From Bacteriovorax stolpii (lineage in GTDB: Bacteria; Bdellovibrionota; UBA2428), in the NCBI GenBank assembly GCA_945881775.1, contig CAMCVE010000009.1, positions 40,613-104,612 on the forward strand: a stretch of 64,000 nt of DNA. Reading direction: 5' to 3'. The first letter of the stretch is position 1; the number at the start of each line of letters is the position of its first letter. The notes under the pieces were generated by a model. The model made no database searches, was not told the origin of the DNA, and was given only the letters and a program-made list of their open reading frames with translations. Position numbers and translations under genes: made by a program. This document shows positions 1-7,948 of this stretch, in pieces.

Positions 1-290
1 TGTGCAAAAATTCGATCCCCCCACTTCGGTCCTGAGAGATGTCGGCTGATCTCGCGAAGCGCCTCGGCGCCTTGCGTGAGATGGCCGTCACTCTGGACGA
101 GGATCATCCCGAGATTGAAATCGAGCTCGCGGGGAAGGCCGAGAGTCTTCAGTTTATCGCCATCGCGGAGTGAAATAATCTCAAGTCCGGGAAAGGCTTC
201 TTTCATTTCGTAGTAGCGCGAGACAGAACTGCAAAATGGGCAAGCCCCATCGTAGAGAAGAAGGTTGCGGCCTGTGACGTTGGTCTTCAT
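1..290 (-). CDS. DUF393 (DCC-type thiol-disulfide oxidoreductase-like) protein, partial
   Basis: The reverse strand is open from an ATG at 290 to the window edge, so only the N-terminal 96 or so residues are visible and the C terminus lies outside. Residues 12-20 read LLYDGACPFC, the Y-D-G-x-C-P-x-C signature of the DUF393/DCC family, which is thought to be a thioredoxin-fold redox family; the substrate is unknown. A D-G-D and a conserved acidic/helical stretch follow, as in the family. The gene runs away from the neighbouring carboxypeptidase gene on the same strand, 61 bp downstream of that gene's stop, so co-transcription is possible. Family assignment rests on the CxxC signature and is fairly secure. 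Confidence 0.7.
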   Translation of the reverse strand, partial: MKTNVTGRNLLLYDGACPFCSSVSRYYEMKEAFPGLEIISLRDGDKLKTLGLPRELDFNLGMILVQSDGHLTQGAEALREISRHLSGPKWGDRIFA

Positions 291-351
291 GTTAAGCGTC
301 TTAGCGAGACTCGGTGGGATTGTCGTTGGAGATTTTGCAATCTCTCTAGGC

Positions 352-1293
352 TCAGTAGCCCAGCTCCTTCACGACTTGCGAGTGAAGTTGCTTGATCTTG
401 GTCCAAGCTGCCTCGGTCCCTTCTCCAAATACGGCATAGGCAACGGCTTTTGTTTTGCAGCCCGCGAGTGGGATGAAGGCGACCAGCGTTTTGCCGGCCG
501 CTTGAGTGGATCCACCCTTGGTGACCACGCCGCCATCGTACTGAGTGAGTCCGTATTTCTTCATGGTCGAGCGGAAGCCGCTGTCGCCCATGATACGAGC
601 TGTAAGGCGGGCCATGTTGTCCGCGGTCGAGCGCTGGGCCTTGCCTGCGTCGCCGAATTCATAGCGATCGGCGTTGTCCGTAAGTCCAGCAGGATTCTGG
701 AAGTAGGAGTTGAAGCTCGAAGTTTCTCTTCCAATGAGGTCATAGCTAAGATCGTTCATCGAAGCCACGAAGGCACGCGTGGAGCCGGAGTCAATGCTTC
801 GTGAGAGCGCGAGCGCTGCACCGTTAGAGCTGTGTGTGAGAAGGGTCCAAAGGTATTCGTGGGCCCTCACGCTTTGACCGATCGTGGGATTTTTCTTTGT
901 GGAGCGAATCACGGCACTCGAACCTTCGCTGTCGTAAAAGCGATCTTCGCTGCTCCATGTGACGATATTGGAGAGACCGCCGTTCCGGTAAGCGGCATAA
1001 GCGCTGACGATCTTTTGCGTGCTTGCGACGGCTTGTGCGGCGTTCGCGTTGAGAGTGTAGAGAGAGCGGATCACGGCGCCGTTTGAATCGACCTCAAAGA
1101 AGGCAGCGGCAGGGGCGCGACCGTTGGATCCTTTGGGGACGTATTGCCTCATGAGGGATTGGAGTTGCGAAGCGGTGAGCGTTACCTCACAGAGCTTCTT
1201 TGAGCCCGCTGCACTCAGCTCATAGGGAGCCCCAACGAGGCTCGTGGCAGCGACGACACGGAAAGCAAATTTTTTGAGACTGAGAGTTTTCAT
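352..1293 (-). CDS. Peptidase S11-like D-alanyl-D-alanine carboxypeptidase (penicillin-binding protein fold)
   Basis: A 313-residue exported serine hydrolase. Residues 1-29 form a signal peptide with a basic N end and an Ala-Gly-rich core. The three penicillin-binding motifs are recognisable in order: S-x-x-K as STQK near residue 90, S-x-N as SSN near 155, and a K-x-G box as KGG near 258, where most family members have KTG or KSG. The likely role is trimming peptidoglycan stem peptides in the periplasm, or penicillin binding. The start is supported by GAGAGAAC just before the ATG. Its 5' region faces a lytic transglycosylase gene across a 234-bp divergent spacer, so both neighbours act on the cell wall. 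Confidence 0.8.
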   Translation of the reverse strand: MKTLSLKKFAFRVVAATSLVGAPYELSAAGSKKLCEVTLTASQLQSLMRQYVPKGSNGRAPAAAFFEVDSNGAVIRSLYTLNANAAQAVASTQKIVSAYAAYRNGGLSNIVTWSSEDRFYDSEGSSAVIRSTKKNPTIGQSVRAHEYLWTLLTHSSNGAALALSRSIDSGSTRAFVASMNDLSYDLIGRETSSFNSYFQNPAGLTDNADRYEFGDAGKAQRSTADNMARLTARIMGDSGFRSTMKKYGLTQYDGGVVTKGGSTQAAGKTLVAFIPLAGCKTKAVAYAVFGEGTEAAWTKIKQLHSQVVKELGY

Positions 1294-1456
1294 GTTCTCT
1301 CGTTCGGAGTTTGGGACTGTGCAACTTGAGCTGTTTGAGCATCTTGGACGTCGGTGACAGTATTCTTAAGGAAGTGTCGGTGCGGTGACGGAGATGCCGC
1401 TGCGCTTCCCTACGAGGGAGCGGCCTCTTGTTGTTATTATTGAAGTTGTTTTTCGA

Positions 1457-1472
1457 GGCTTAATATTAAGCC
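1457..1472. promoter_or_regulatory. Perfect 16-bp palindrome in a divergent spacer
   Basis: GGCTTAATATTAAGCC is a perfect inverted repeat without a spacer. It lies between the divergent carboxypeptidase and lytic transglycosylase genes, 56 bp before the latter. A dimeric repressor or activator could bind it, but this is inference; no regulator gene is adjacent. Confidence 0.3.
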
Positions 1473-1527
1473 CCGCGTTAACAAGGATTTTACTCAAGCA
1501 ATCTGAGTACTCTGACGATGCGCAGAT

Positions 1528-2169
1528 ATGACATGCGTACGACTCAAACAACTCATGGCTTTTTCTCTACTCGCTTGTGCGAGTCATGCGTGGAGCATGG
1601 GCGATCGCTCACCGGCCTCCACCTCGACTGTTTTCTCGGCTCGATGGGAAACAAAACATCCCGATGGAAGAGACTGGACGCTCAGCACTTACCGAGAAAT
1701 CTCGAAGGTGGCAGCTGGTCTTGTGACGACAACGCCTTATGACTACAAAGATTTTTGTCCCGAGTACAAATCACTCTCGCCAGAGAACAAGAAAAATTTC
1801 TGGGTCTATCTTTTGTCATCGATGGCGGAACTTGAGAGCAATTTCAATCCCTCGCTCTCTTACCGTGAGTCCTTTCGTGACGGCTCGGGAAACTATGTCA
1901 TGAGTCGGGGTCTCTTGCAGATCTCAATTGAGAGCGGCAATGCTTATGGGTGTGCTTTCAAATCGCAAAGCGATCTCAACGACCCCTATCGAAACCTGAG
2001 CTGCGGACTTCGTATCCTCAACAAATGGGTCGTGAACGACAAGCGCATCGCAGGCTCTGTGAGCGGTTCGTGGCGCGGAGGCTCTCGGTACTGGTCGGTG
2101 CTGCGCACCTCAACCAAGGTCAACTCCATTAAATCTTGGACTCGTAATTTCTGCGGCGCAAATTTCTAA
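1528..2169 (+). CDS. Exported lytic transglycosylase (SLT-like domain)
   Basis: A 213-residue protein with a signal peptide (hydrophobic core around MAFSLLACASHA). The SLT lysozyme-like fold is seen from about residue 90: M-A-E-L-E-S-N-F-N-P carries the likely catalytic Glu103 in the E-S-x-F-N-P signature, followed by SRGLLQIS (family G-L-M-Q-I) near 127-134 and the N-P-x-x-N-x-x-x-G-like segment DLNDPYRNLSCGLRIL. The enzyme would cleave the MurNAc-GlcNAc bond in the periplasm. The ATG at 1528 is used; an ATG at 1555 would still leave a shorter signal peptide. It ends 20 bp from a convergent glycosyltransferase gene. The N-terminal 70 residues do not match a domain that I recognise. Confidence 0.75.
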   Translation: MTCVRLKQLMAFSLLACASHAWSMGDRSPASTSTVFSARWETKHPDGRDWTLSTYREISKVAAGLVTTTPYDYKDFCPEYKSLSPENKKNFWVYLLSSMAELESNFNPSLSYRESFRDGSGNYVMSRGLLQISIESGNAYGCAFKSQSDLNDPYRNLSCGLRILNKWVVNDKRIAGSVSGSWRGGSRYWSVLRTSTKVNSIKSWTRNFCGANF

Positions 2170-2189
2170 GTTTGTTCTTTGGAAGTGCT

Positions 2190-3665
2190 CTAGAAGTAGC
2201 GCCGCTTGAAATAGCAGGCCTCGTTGGGAAGATCGCGATCTTTGGGGTCGTAGATCCGGTGGAGCTGCGACTCCAGGACGTTGGCTTTGTAGGCCGCAAA
2301 TGAGAATGTCCCAACCACGGCATAGAAAGTTTTGCCGTGAACCTCGAAGCTCCCGAAGCGAGGATTTAGGATTGCTCCTGCGAGTTTCTCCTCCGAAAAC
2401 GGATTCTGCCAAATGAGAGCAAGTGGCTTGGCGTCGTAGGCGCGGTAGTCCGCCATACGATCGAAGTCGCGTCCATCGAGAGCTCCGTACCCATAGCGCA
2501 GCACGGGTTTGAGGCATCCCACCCACAAGGTGCTTGACTGGCTGTAGTCGAAAGTTGCGAGTGTAGCGTCGGGTCCCGCAAAAGTCTGCAGTGCATCGCA
2601 AACCGACTGGGGATCAAATGCCATGACCACGTCGTGATGATAGCGCGGACTTTTCGAGGCAAACCACGAGATCGGAGTCGCTAGGACAACGCCGATTACG
2701 AGCAAATGGAGTGCCACAAATCCGATGCTCAGCTTGAGATTGAGGCGCAACTGCTTCTCAGGGGCTTCGACGAGAAGCATAAAGAAAAATGGGTAGAAAC
2801 TTTGCATCCAGTGGACGCCCACTTTGTTCTGGAGGCTGACATAGAGAAGACAGAGTAGGGGTATGAAGAAAAACAGGGGCAATGTGCGGCGCAGTTCTGA
2901 GAACGGGGCTTTGCGTTCGTTGCGGTTGAAAAAGGCCAACCAGGCCCACGGAGTTCCTGCATACAGTTGGTAAGCCAGGCCCACGGCAAGTCCTAGAGGC
3001 AGAATTTCGCTTCCTGCCATTCGAGCGGACGCGCGCGACCAGTTGATCCAACAGTGCTCAAAGTTGTAGAGCCCTATCACGGCAAACGAAGGCAGGCATC
3101 CGAGTCCATAGGCAAGTGTGAGTTTCAGGCTGCGGCTTTGAGGGCGAAGTACGAAAAAGTAAAATGCGGCGGCTCCAAACCAAAGAGCGTTGTACTTGCT
3201 GAGGATGGCTGCGCTTTGCAGCAGGCCCGCCACGATCGCCCAGGGAACGGAATCAAGTTTGGAGGAGCGAAGAATGGCGAGGGCCGCAAAGAAGGTAAAA
3301 ATCAGAAGAGGCGTTTCGGGCGTAAAAATGATCCCAAAGAAACTTAAGGGCGTGAGAGCATAGAGCACTGCAAGGAGGCGTGCGCGCTCGGTGCCGTAGG
3401 GACTTAGGAAACGGCGGATGCCCTCGGTCACGAGAAGCGTGGAGACAAGGCAGCTCAGTCGGTAGGCCAGCGGATTGTGGCCGAAGAAGGTCGAAACCCA
3501 CGCGAACCAGCCCGTCATTGCGGGGTGGTCCGAGTACCCGTAGCTAGGCACAAATCCCCACAAAAGATGCAGAGCCTCGTCGCTCAAGATGGGGAAGAGG
3601 CAAGCCAGAAGAATTTTGATCCCGTAGAGGGCGAGAAGAAATCGGAAGTAGATTCGCGCCGTCAC
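2190..3665 (-). CDS. GT39/ArnT-type membrane glycosyltransferase
   Basis: A 491-residue polytopic membrane protein. The N terminus carries SDEALHLLWG in the first periplasmic loop, matching the acidic D-E motif of the PMT_2 (dolichyl-phosphate-mannose mannosyltransferase, ArnT, GT39) family, and DHPAMTGW matches the following H-P-P/A-L segment. About ten hydrophobic segments fill residues 1-340; the last 150 residues form a soluble periplasmic domain. Such enzymes move a sugar from a polyprenyl phosphate to lipid A, protein or glycan outside the inner membrane; the acceptor here is unknown. Translation starts at a GTG, 9 nt from a candidate -10 box. It is a single gene between convergent and divergent neighbours. 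Confidence 0.72.
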   Translation of the reverse strand: MTARIYFRFLLALYGIKILLACLFPILSDEALHLLWGFVPSYGYSDHPAMTGWFAWVSTFFGHNPLAYRLSCLVSTLLVTEGIRRFLSPYGTERARLLAVLYALTPLSFFGIIFTPETPLLIFTFFAALAILRSSKLDSVPWAIVAGLLQSAAILSKYNALWFGAAAFYFFVLRPQSRSLKLTLAYGLGCLPSFAVIGLYNFEHCWINWSRASARMAGSEILPLGLAVGLAYQLYAGTPWAWLAFFNRNERKAPFSELRRTLPLFFFIPLLCLLYVSLQNKVGVHWMQSFYPFFFMLLVEAPEKQLRLNLKLSIGFVALHLLVIGVVLATPISWFASKSPRYHHDVVMAFDPQSVCDALQTFAGPDATLATFDYSQSSTLWVGCLKPVLRYGYGALDGRDFDRMADYRAYDAKPLALIWQNPFSEEKLAGAILNPRFGSFEVHGKTFYAVVGTFSFAAYKANVLESQLHRIYDPKDRDLPNEACYFKRRYF

Positions 3666-3674
3666 GCCGCAAAA

Positions 3675-3702
3675 GCTATCAGTGCTCAGCGGGGAGGGTC
3701 AA
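3675..3702 (-). promoter_or_regulatory. Candidate promoter of the GT39 gene
   Basis: On the minus strand TTGACC (3697-3702), a 16-nt spacer and GATAGC (3675-3680) lie 9 nt before the GTG at 3665, implying an mRNA with almost no leader. The -35 box overlaps the ribosome-binding site and start of the divergent gene at 3704. Confidence 0.4.
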
Positions 3703-3703
3703 A

Positions 3704-3892
3704 ATGAAATTTAAAATTCGTCAGCCACGTCGGGACGAGATTCACCTCCTCGTTGCAATGCAGCTAGCGATGGCCGAAGAGGCGGAGCCCTTTCGCCTGC
3801 ACGAGGCGACAGTCACTCTAGGCGTGACCGCAGTTTTTGATGATGAGTCCAAGGATCACTATTACCTTTACGAGGGGATGAAGGGCTTCTAA
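3704..3892 (+). CDS. Short protein resembling the N-terminal part of a GNAT acetyltransferase
   Basis: A 62-residue reading frame with a strong ribosome-binding site (GGGGAGGG, 5-6 nt before ATG). The sequence MKFKIRQPRRDEIHLL followed by a helix with AMAEEAE, and a later segment HYYLYE, resembles the first strand, helices and third strand of GNAT N-acetyltransferases. The acetyl-CoA-binding part (R/Q-x-x-G-x-G/A) is missing because a stop follows at residue 63. It is either a truncated remnant that is still translated or a small protein of its own. It precedes kynA by 47 bp on the same strand and could be co-transcribed. Function unknown. Confidence 0.4.
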   Translation: MKFKIRQPRRDEIHLLVAMQLAMAEEAEPFRLHEATVTLGVTAVFDDESKDHYYLYEGMKGF

Positions 3893-3939
3893 GGCAGGGA
3901 GCTTGCCTTAACTTGGTTCAAGCGACTAGCTTGGAGCTC

Positions 3940-5028
3940 ATGAAAGCGCAAACTCCGCTCTACTACGGACAGTATCTCAAGACCGAAGAACTTCTTTCAC
4001 TGCAAAAGCCCGAAAGCGAAAAGCTTGGGCTCGAAGCTCACGATGAGATGTTGTTTATCGTGATTCATCAGGTCTATGAGCTCTGGTTCCGTCAGATTCT
4101 CCATGATCTGGGATCTGTCCTCGATTTCTTTTCGTCATCCAAAGTGGATGATTCGCGCCTCGGGACCTGTGTGGCGCGCCTCGAGCGGATCAACGAGATT
4201 CAAAAACTGCTTCTTCAGCAGATCGACGTTCTTGAGACGATGACACCCATGGATTTTCTTGATTTCAGGGATCTGCTGATTCCCGCCTCCGGTTTTCAAA
4301 GCGTCCAATTTCGACGCATCGAGAACCTCATGGGGCTTCGGCGAGACAAGCGCCTTACTTTTGGAAATCAAAGCTACACGGCTCGCCTCAGTGAAAAGGA
4401 CCGCTTGAGTATCGAAGAAAGCGAGAAGCTAACTCCGCTCTTTGAGTTGGTACAGTCCTGGCTTGAGCGCACACCTTTTCTCAACTGGGGCGGCTTCTCG
4501 TTTTGGGACGAGTACCGCCAGGCCGTCGACACGATGCTCGAGAAGGATCGATTGCTGATCACAGAGTCGAAGCAAATGAGTCCAGAGTTCCAGAAACAAC
4601 AGCTCGACATGCTTGAGCGCACGCGGGGTTCTTTTCAGTTGGTCCTCGACGAGAAGAAGCACGACGAGTTGCAGGCTTCAGGCGCATGGAGACTTTCCTT
4701 TTCGGCCACTCAAGCAGCTCTGTTTATTTTCCTTTACCGCGATTACCCTGCGCTTCAGGGTCCCTACCGTCTGCTGCAAACACTCATTGAGATCGACGAG
4801 GCTTGGACCCAGTGGCGCTATCGCCATGCGCTTATGGCCCAGCGGATGATCGGCACGAAGATCGGAACCGGCGGATCTTCGGGGTCGGACTATCTTCAAA
4901 AGGCTACAGAGTCCCATAAGGTGTTCCAGGACTTCACGAAGCTCTCGACCTTCTTTATCCCGCGCGCGGCACTTCCAAAGCTGCCGCAAAAACTCGCCGA
5001 TCAGCTGTCGTTGGTTTATTCGCGATGA
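3940..5028 (+). CDS. kynA: Tryptophan 2,3-dioxygenase
   Basis: Haem enzyme that opens the indole ring of tryptophan to N-formylkynurenine, the first step of the kynurenine pathway. Family motifs are clear: IVIHQVYELWFRQIL holds the substrate-side histidine, LETMTPMDFLDFRDLL and PASGFQSVQFR form the conserved core, and WRYRHALMAQRMIG holds the proximal haem histidine, followed by GTGGSSGSDYL. At 362 residues it is closer in length and motif wording to animal enzymes than to the shorter (about 280-300 residue) enzymes of many bacteria. The ATG at 3940 has GGAG six nt upstream; an in-frame TTG at 3913 is less likely. Its stop overlaps the next start (ATGA), implying translational coupling. Confidence 0.92.
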   Translation: MKAQTPLYYGQYLKTEELLSLQKPESEKLGLEAHDEMLFIVIHQVYELWFRQILHDLGSVLDFFSSSKVDDSRLGTCVARLERINEIQKLLLQQIDVLETMTPMDFLDFRDLLIPASGFQSVQFRRIENLMGLRRDKRLTFGNQSYTARLSEKDRLSIEESEKLTPLFELVQSWLERTPFLNWGGFSFWDEYRQAVDTMLEKDRLLITESKQMSPEFQKQQLDMLERTRGSFQLVLDEKKHDELQASGAWRLSFSATQAALFIFLYRDYPALQGPYRLLQTLIEIDEAWTQWRYRHALMAQRMIGTKIGTGGSSGSDYLQKATESHKVFQDFTKLSTFFIPRAALPKLPQKLADQLSLVYSR

Positions 5029-6236
5029 CGGCTGGCCCTGTTTCCTGGAAGTCGCACTATTCGCGTTTTCTCGCCGGCCACGAAGGGTTTTTGCATCTTT
5101 GTGCCCACAGTCATCATTTTTGGCTCGACGTAACGCGCGAGGCGCAGCTTGAGGCTTGGGACGACGCTGCAAGGCTTAGTGATCGCAAGTGGGATCGTGT
5201 GCTCGGAGAAATTCTTCCCGACGTGCAGCGGGGTGTGGCCAAGCATCTAGGTCTCTCGCATGCATCTCGGATCTCGTTTGCTTCGAACACGCACGAATTT
5301 TTTGTGCGGCTCCTGAGTTGTTTTGAAGAAAAGCGAGCACTGCGTATCTTGAGCACGGACAGTGAGTTCCATAGTTTCCGTCGGCAGTCTTCGCGTCTGG
5401 TGGAGAGCGGGGAGCTGGTGGTTGAGATCGTGCCGCAATTTCCGCGCGAGAGTTTTGCGGAGCGTTTTCTAGCGGCGGCAAAAAAGGGTCCCGCTTTTGA
5501 CATGATTTTTCTGAGCCATGTGTTTTTCAACTCTGGAGCCGTCGTGCCGGAAGTGGATCGGGTGATCGGAGAGCTGAAGAGGCTCTGTCCGATGGTGGTG
5601 CTCGACACCTATCATTCTTTCCTCGCAAGACCCCTTTCGCTAGCAGCGCACGAAGAAGATCTATTTGTGCTCGGAGGCGCGTACAAGTATCTGCAGGCCG
5701 GCGAGGGTGCGTGTTTCCTTTATACGCCTCCCCGGGCCGAGAAGCTTAGGCCAAAGTTCACGGGTTGGTATGCGCATTTCGCCTCTCTAGGTGGCAAGTC
5801 CTCCCCACTTTGCGATTACACGCCGGGAGCCTTCCGGTTTTGGGGTTCGACTTTTGATCCGAGTTCGCTCTACCGCCTGCGCGCGGTCTTTAAGTTTCTT
5901 GAGGAACACAAACTCTCTGCCACCCATCTGCACGCCCATTCACTCGCTCTGCAGCAGAGGTGTCTTGAAATCCTGACCCAGAATCCGTCACGTGAGGACT
6001 GGGTGACGCGCTTGGCGGATGCCGCAGGTCGCGTGGTGCCAAGTTTCGAGCGCGGCAATTTCCTAAGTTTCCGGCTCCCCGCCGGAGCGGCTCGCGAGAT
6101 TCAGTCGCGACTCGAGGAGAAAAAGATTCTTTGCGACAGCCGAGAAACGGGTGACGCTTCTTTCTTGCGGTTTGGGTTGGGGCTCTACCACGATCTTGAG
6201 GACTGCGGAATCCTCATGTCCCGCCTCGGGCTCTAA
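5025..6236 (+). CDS. Kynureninase-like PLP-dependent enzyme (aminotransferase class V fold)
   Basis: A 403-residue fold-type I PLP enzyme. The internal aldimine lysine is probably in GGAYKYLQAGEGACF (about residue 223-237), matching the Y-K-Y-L-x-x-G box of kynureninases, and the pyridine-binding aspartate is in VVLDTYHSF about 30 residues before it. The start overlaps the tryptophan dioxygenase stop by four bases, so both are made together; this supports cleavage of kynurenine to anthranilate and alanine. The N terminus (HLCAHSHHFW, AWDDAARLSDRKWDR) departs from typical KynU, so a related but distinct substrate is possible. No formamidase gene is present in the cluster. Confidence 0.68.
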   Translation: MTAGPVSWKSHYSRFLAGHEGFLHLCAHSHHFWLDVTREAQLEAWDDAARLSDRKWDRVLGEILPDVQRGVAKHLGLSHASRISFASNTHEFFVRLLSCFEEKRALRILSTDSEFHSFRRQSSRLVESGELVVEIVPQFPRESFAERFLAAAKKGPAFDMIFLSHVFFNSGAVVPEVDRVIGELKRLCPMVVLDTYHSFLARPLSLAAHEEDLFVLGGAYKYLQAGEGACFLYTPPRAEKLRPKFTGWYAHFASLGGKSSPLCDYTPGAFRFWGSTFDPSSLYRLRAVFKFLEEHKLSATHLHAHSLALQQRCLEILTQNPSREDWVTRLADAAGRVVPSFERGNFLSFRLPAGAAREIQSRLEEKKILCDSRETGDASFLRFGLGLYHDLEDCGILMSRLGL

Positions 6237-6355
6237 GCTCGCAGACCAAGTCGACAGGCTGGACAAGGTACTCGTCGAGTCGCCGCATGAACAGCTGAAG
6301 TCTCATAGGTTCTCGATCGAAAATAAATAAGGGTTGCTGGGAAAAGAGGGAAAAA

Positions 6356-6430
6356 TGGTAGGCCTGCCAGGATTTGAACCTGGGAATGGCAGAATCAAAA
6401 TCTGCTGACTTACCGCTTGTCGACAGGCCT
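6356..6430 (-). tRNA. tRNA-Gln (anticodon UUG), CCA encoded
   Basis: Read on the minus strand the RNA folds fully: acceptor AGGCCTG/CAGGCCT, D stem GAC/GTC with GCGGTAA in the loop, anticodon stem GCAGA/TCTGC with seven-base loop TTTTGAT (anticodon TTG), T stem CCAGG/CCTGG with loop TTCAAAT, discriminator A and an encoded CCA (6356-6358). Length 75 nt. It follows spoVG by 57 bp on the same strand and may share its transcript. Confidence 0.95.
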
Positions 6431-6487
6431 ACGACAGCCTCCGTATATAGTCTCGAAGTCAGGGATCTGGCAAGGTCCCCAAAGCGC

Positions 6488-6796
6488 TTAAGAGTCGCTA
6501 TTTTCGTCCGGGGGTGGCTCGGGGGAGGGCTCGTCGCTGGATGTCGCCTTGTGGTAGGCCGCAAAGACCATTTCTTCGATGTGGGCGCGCATTTCTTGGT
6601 TGAGGGGGTGGGCGATGTCCTTGAAACTACCGTCCTTGCGTTTTTTGGCGGGCATGGCCACAAAGAGCCCCCCAGTTCCCATAATGATCTTGAGATCTCT
6701 CACGATGAACGCGTCTTCAAAAGTGATGGTGGCATAGGCTTTGAGCTTTTCTTCGTGCGCCAGAAAAATCTGCACATCGGTGATCGTGAGTTTCAT
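6488..6796 (-). CDS. spoVG: SpoVG family protein
   Basis: A 102-residue protein. MKLTITDVQIF at the N terminus, LKAYATITFEDAFIVRDLKII, GLFVAMPAKKRKDGSFKDIAHPLN and the final helix REEI-like segment match SpoVG almost throughout; the acidic/proline tail after residue 88 is extra. SpoVG binds nucleic acids and tunes gene expression in Firmicutes, spirochaetes and several delta-like proteobacteria, where it is not linked to sporulation. An AGGAGG lies 11 nt before the ATG. The upstream leader contains a long C-rich run (see findings). tRNA-Gln lies just downstream. Confidence 0.93.
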   Translation of the reverse strand: MKLTITDVQIFLAHEEKLKAYATITFEDAFIVRDLKIIMGTGGLFVAMPAKKRKDGSFKDIAHPLNQEMRAHIEEMVFAAYHKATSSDEPSPEPPPDENSDS

Positions 6797-6984
6797 GGCG
6801 AGGTGTTCCTCCTGAGGTTGCAGATCTCTATCCAGTAATTATGGGGGAGGGGGAGGGGTGCGCCTCATTAATATTTCGCTAAGAACTAGGGACTCAGTCC
6901 ATTTAAAGGGGAGCTCGGGCCTAAGAGGCCAAAATCGTTTCAAGAATTCTTAAACAATCGGACAAATAAAGTGATTGTTAGCGC

Positions 6985-7007
6985 CCACGAAGTCTTAGGC
7001 TTCGTGG
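6985..7007 (-). terminator. Hairpin at the 3' end of trxB
   Basis: CCACGAAG and CTTCGTGG form an 8-bp stem with a 7-nt loop spanning the trxB stop codon. The minus-strand sequence downstream is only moderately T-rich, so termination is uncertain. Confidence 0.35.
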
Positions 7008-7930
7008 TTCTCGAGGAAGTGCTGTGCATCCAGCGCCGCCGCGCAGCCGCTTCCGGCCGCGGTGATCGCTTGGCGATAGCGACTGTCTTGGACGTCGCCG
7101 CAAGCGTAGACGCCTGGAATGTTCGTGGCTGCGACGTGTGTCTTCTCAGACGAGGTGCGGATGTAGCCTTTGTCGTCGATCGTGATCTGGCCCGCAAAAA
7201 GTTTGGTGTTCGGTGTGTGACCGATGGCCACGAAAACGCCTTCGACTTTGAGTTCACTGGTCTGCTGGGTCTTGAGGTTTTTGAGTCGTAGGCCCGTGAC
7301 TTCGTTCTCACCGAGGACATCCTCGAGGATCGTGTTGAGAATGAACTCAACTTTCGGATTGGCGCGGGCACGATCGATCATAATCTGCGAAGCTTTGAAA
7401 TCTTCGCGGCGATGAATAAGGTAAACCTTCGATCCGAAGCGGCTCAGGAAATTGGCTTCTTCCATGGCGCTGTCCCCGCCTCCGATGACTGCAATCGGCT
7501 TGTCTCGGAAGAAGAACCCGTCGCATGTGGCGCAAGTGCTCACTCCACGGCCCATGAGGCGCGATTCGTTCTTAAGCCCCAGTAAATTAGCCGAGGCCCC
7601 GGTCGAGATGATCAGGGTTTTGGCGTGATGTTCGGTCTTGTCGACCCAAACCTTTTTTACGCCAGCTTGGAGCTCGACCTTTGTCGCGTCGGCGCTGATG
7701 AACTCGGCTCCAAAACGGATCGCCTGAGCGCGCATGTTTTTCATGAGCTCCGGGCCCATCACGCCGTGTTCAAAGCCCGGGAAGTTCTCGACCTCAGAGG
7801 TGAGCATCAACTGACCGCCCGACTGATACCCTTCAATTACGAGGGGTTTGAGATTGGCGCGCGCTGCGTAGATGGCGGCCGTGAGTCCTGCGGGTCCTGA
7901 TCCGACGATGATGATGTTACGAGTGTCCAT
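6995..7930 (-). CDS. trxB: Thioredoxin reductase
   Basis: A 311-residue flavoprotein that reduces thioredoxin with NADPH in the cytoplasm. GSGPAGLTAAIYAARA at residues 10-25 is the FAD-binding Rossmann motif, CATCDG near 138 holds the redox-active cysteines, GGGDSAMEEANFL is the NADPH-binding motif and YACGDVQDSRYRQA closes the FAD site. Length is normal. The ATG at 7930 lies 18 bp after the stop of the HPt-like gene on the same strand, so the two may form an operon. No good Shine-Dalgarno is visible, which fits coupling to the upstream gene. Confidence 0.95.
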   Translation of the reverse strand: MDTRNIIIVGSGPAGLTAAIYAARANLKPLVIEGYQSGGQLMLTSEVENFPGFEHGVMGPELMKNMRAQAIRFGAEFISADATKVELQAGVKKVWVDKTEHHAKTLIISTGASANLLGLKNESRLMGRGVSTCATCDGFFFRDKPIAVIGGGDSAMEEANFLSRFGSKVYLIHRREDFKASQIMIDRARANPKVEFILNTILEDVLGENEVTGLRLKNLKTQQTSELKVEGVFVAIGHTPNTKLFAGQITIDDKGYIRTSSEKTHVAATNIPGVYACGDVQDSRYRQAITAAGSGCAAALDAQHFLENHEA

Positions 7931-7948
7931 GGGCTCTGGGTTCTAGGC

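Noticed and set aside
6214..6306. Possible 30-codon gene on the minus strand downstream of tRNA-Gln
   Set aside because: Short, overlaps the end of the kynureninase-like gene, and has no ribosome-binding site or recognisable sequence.
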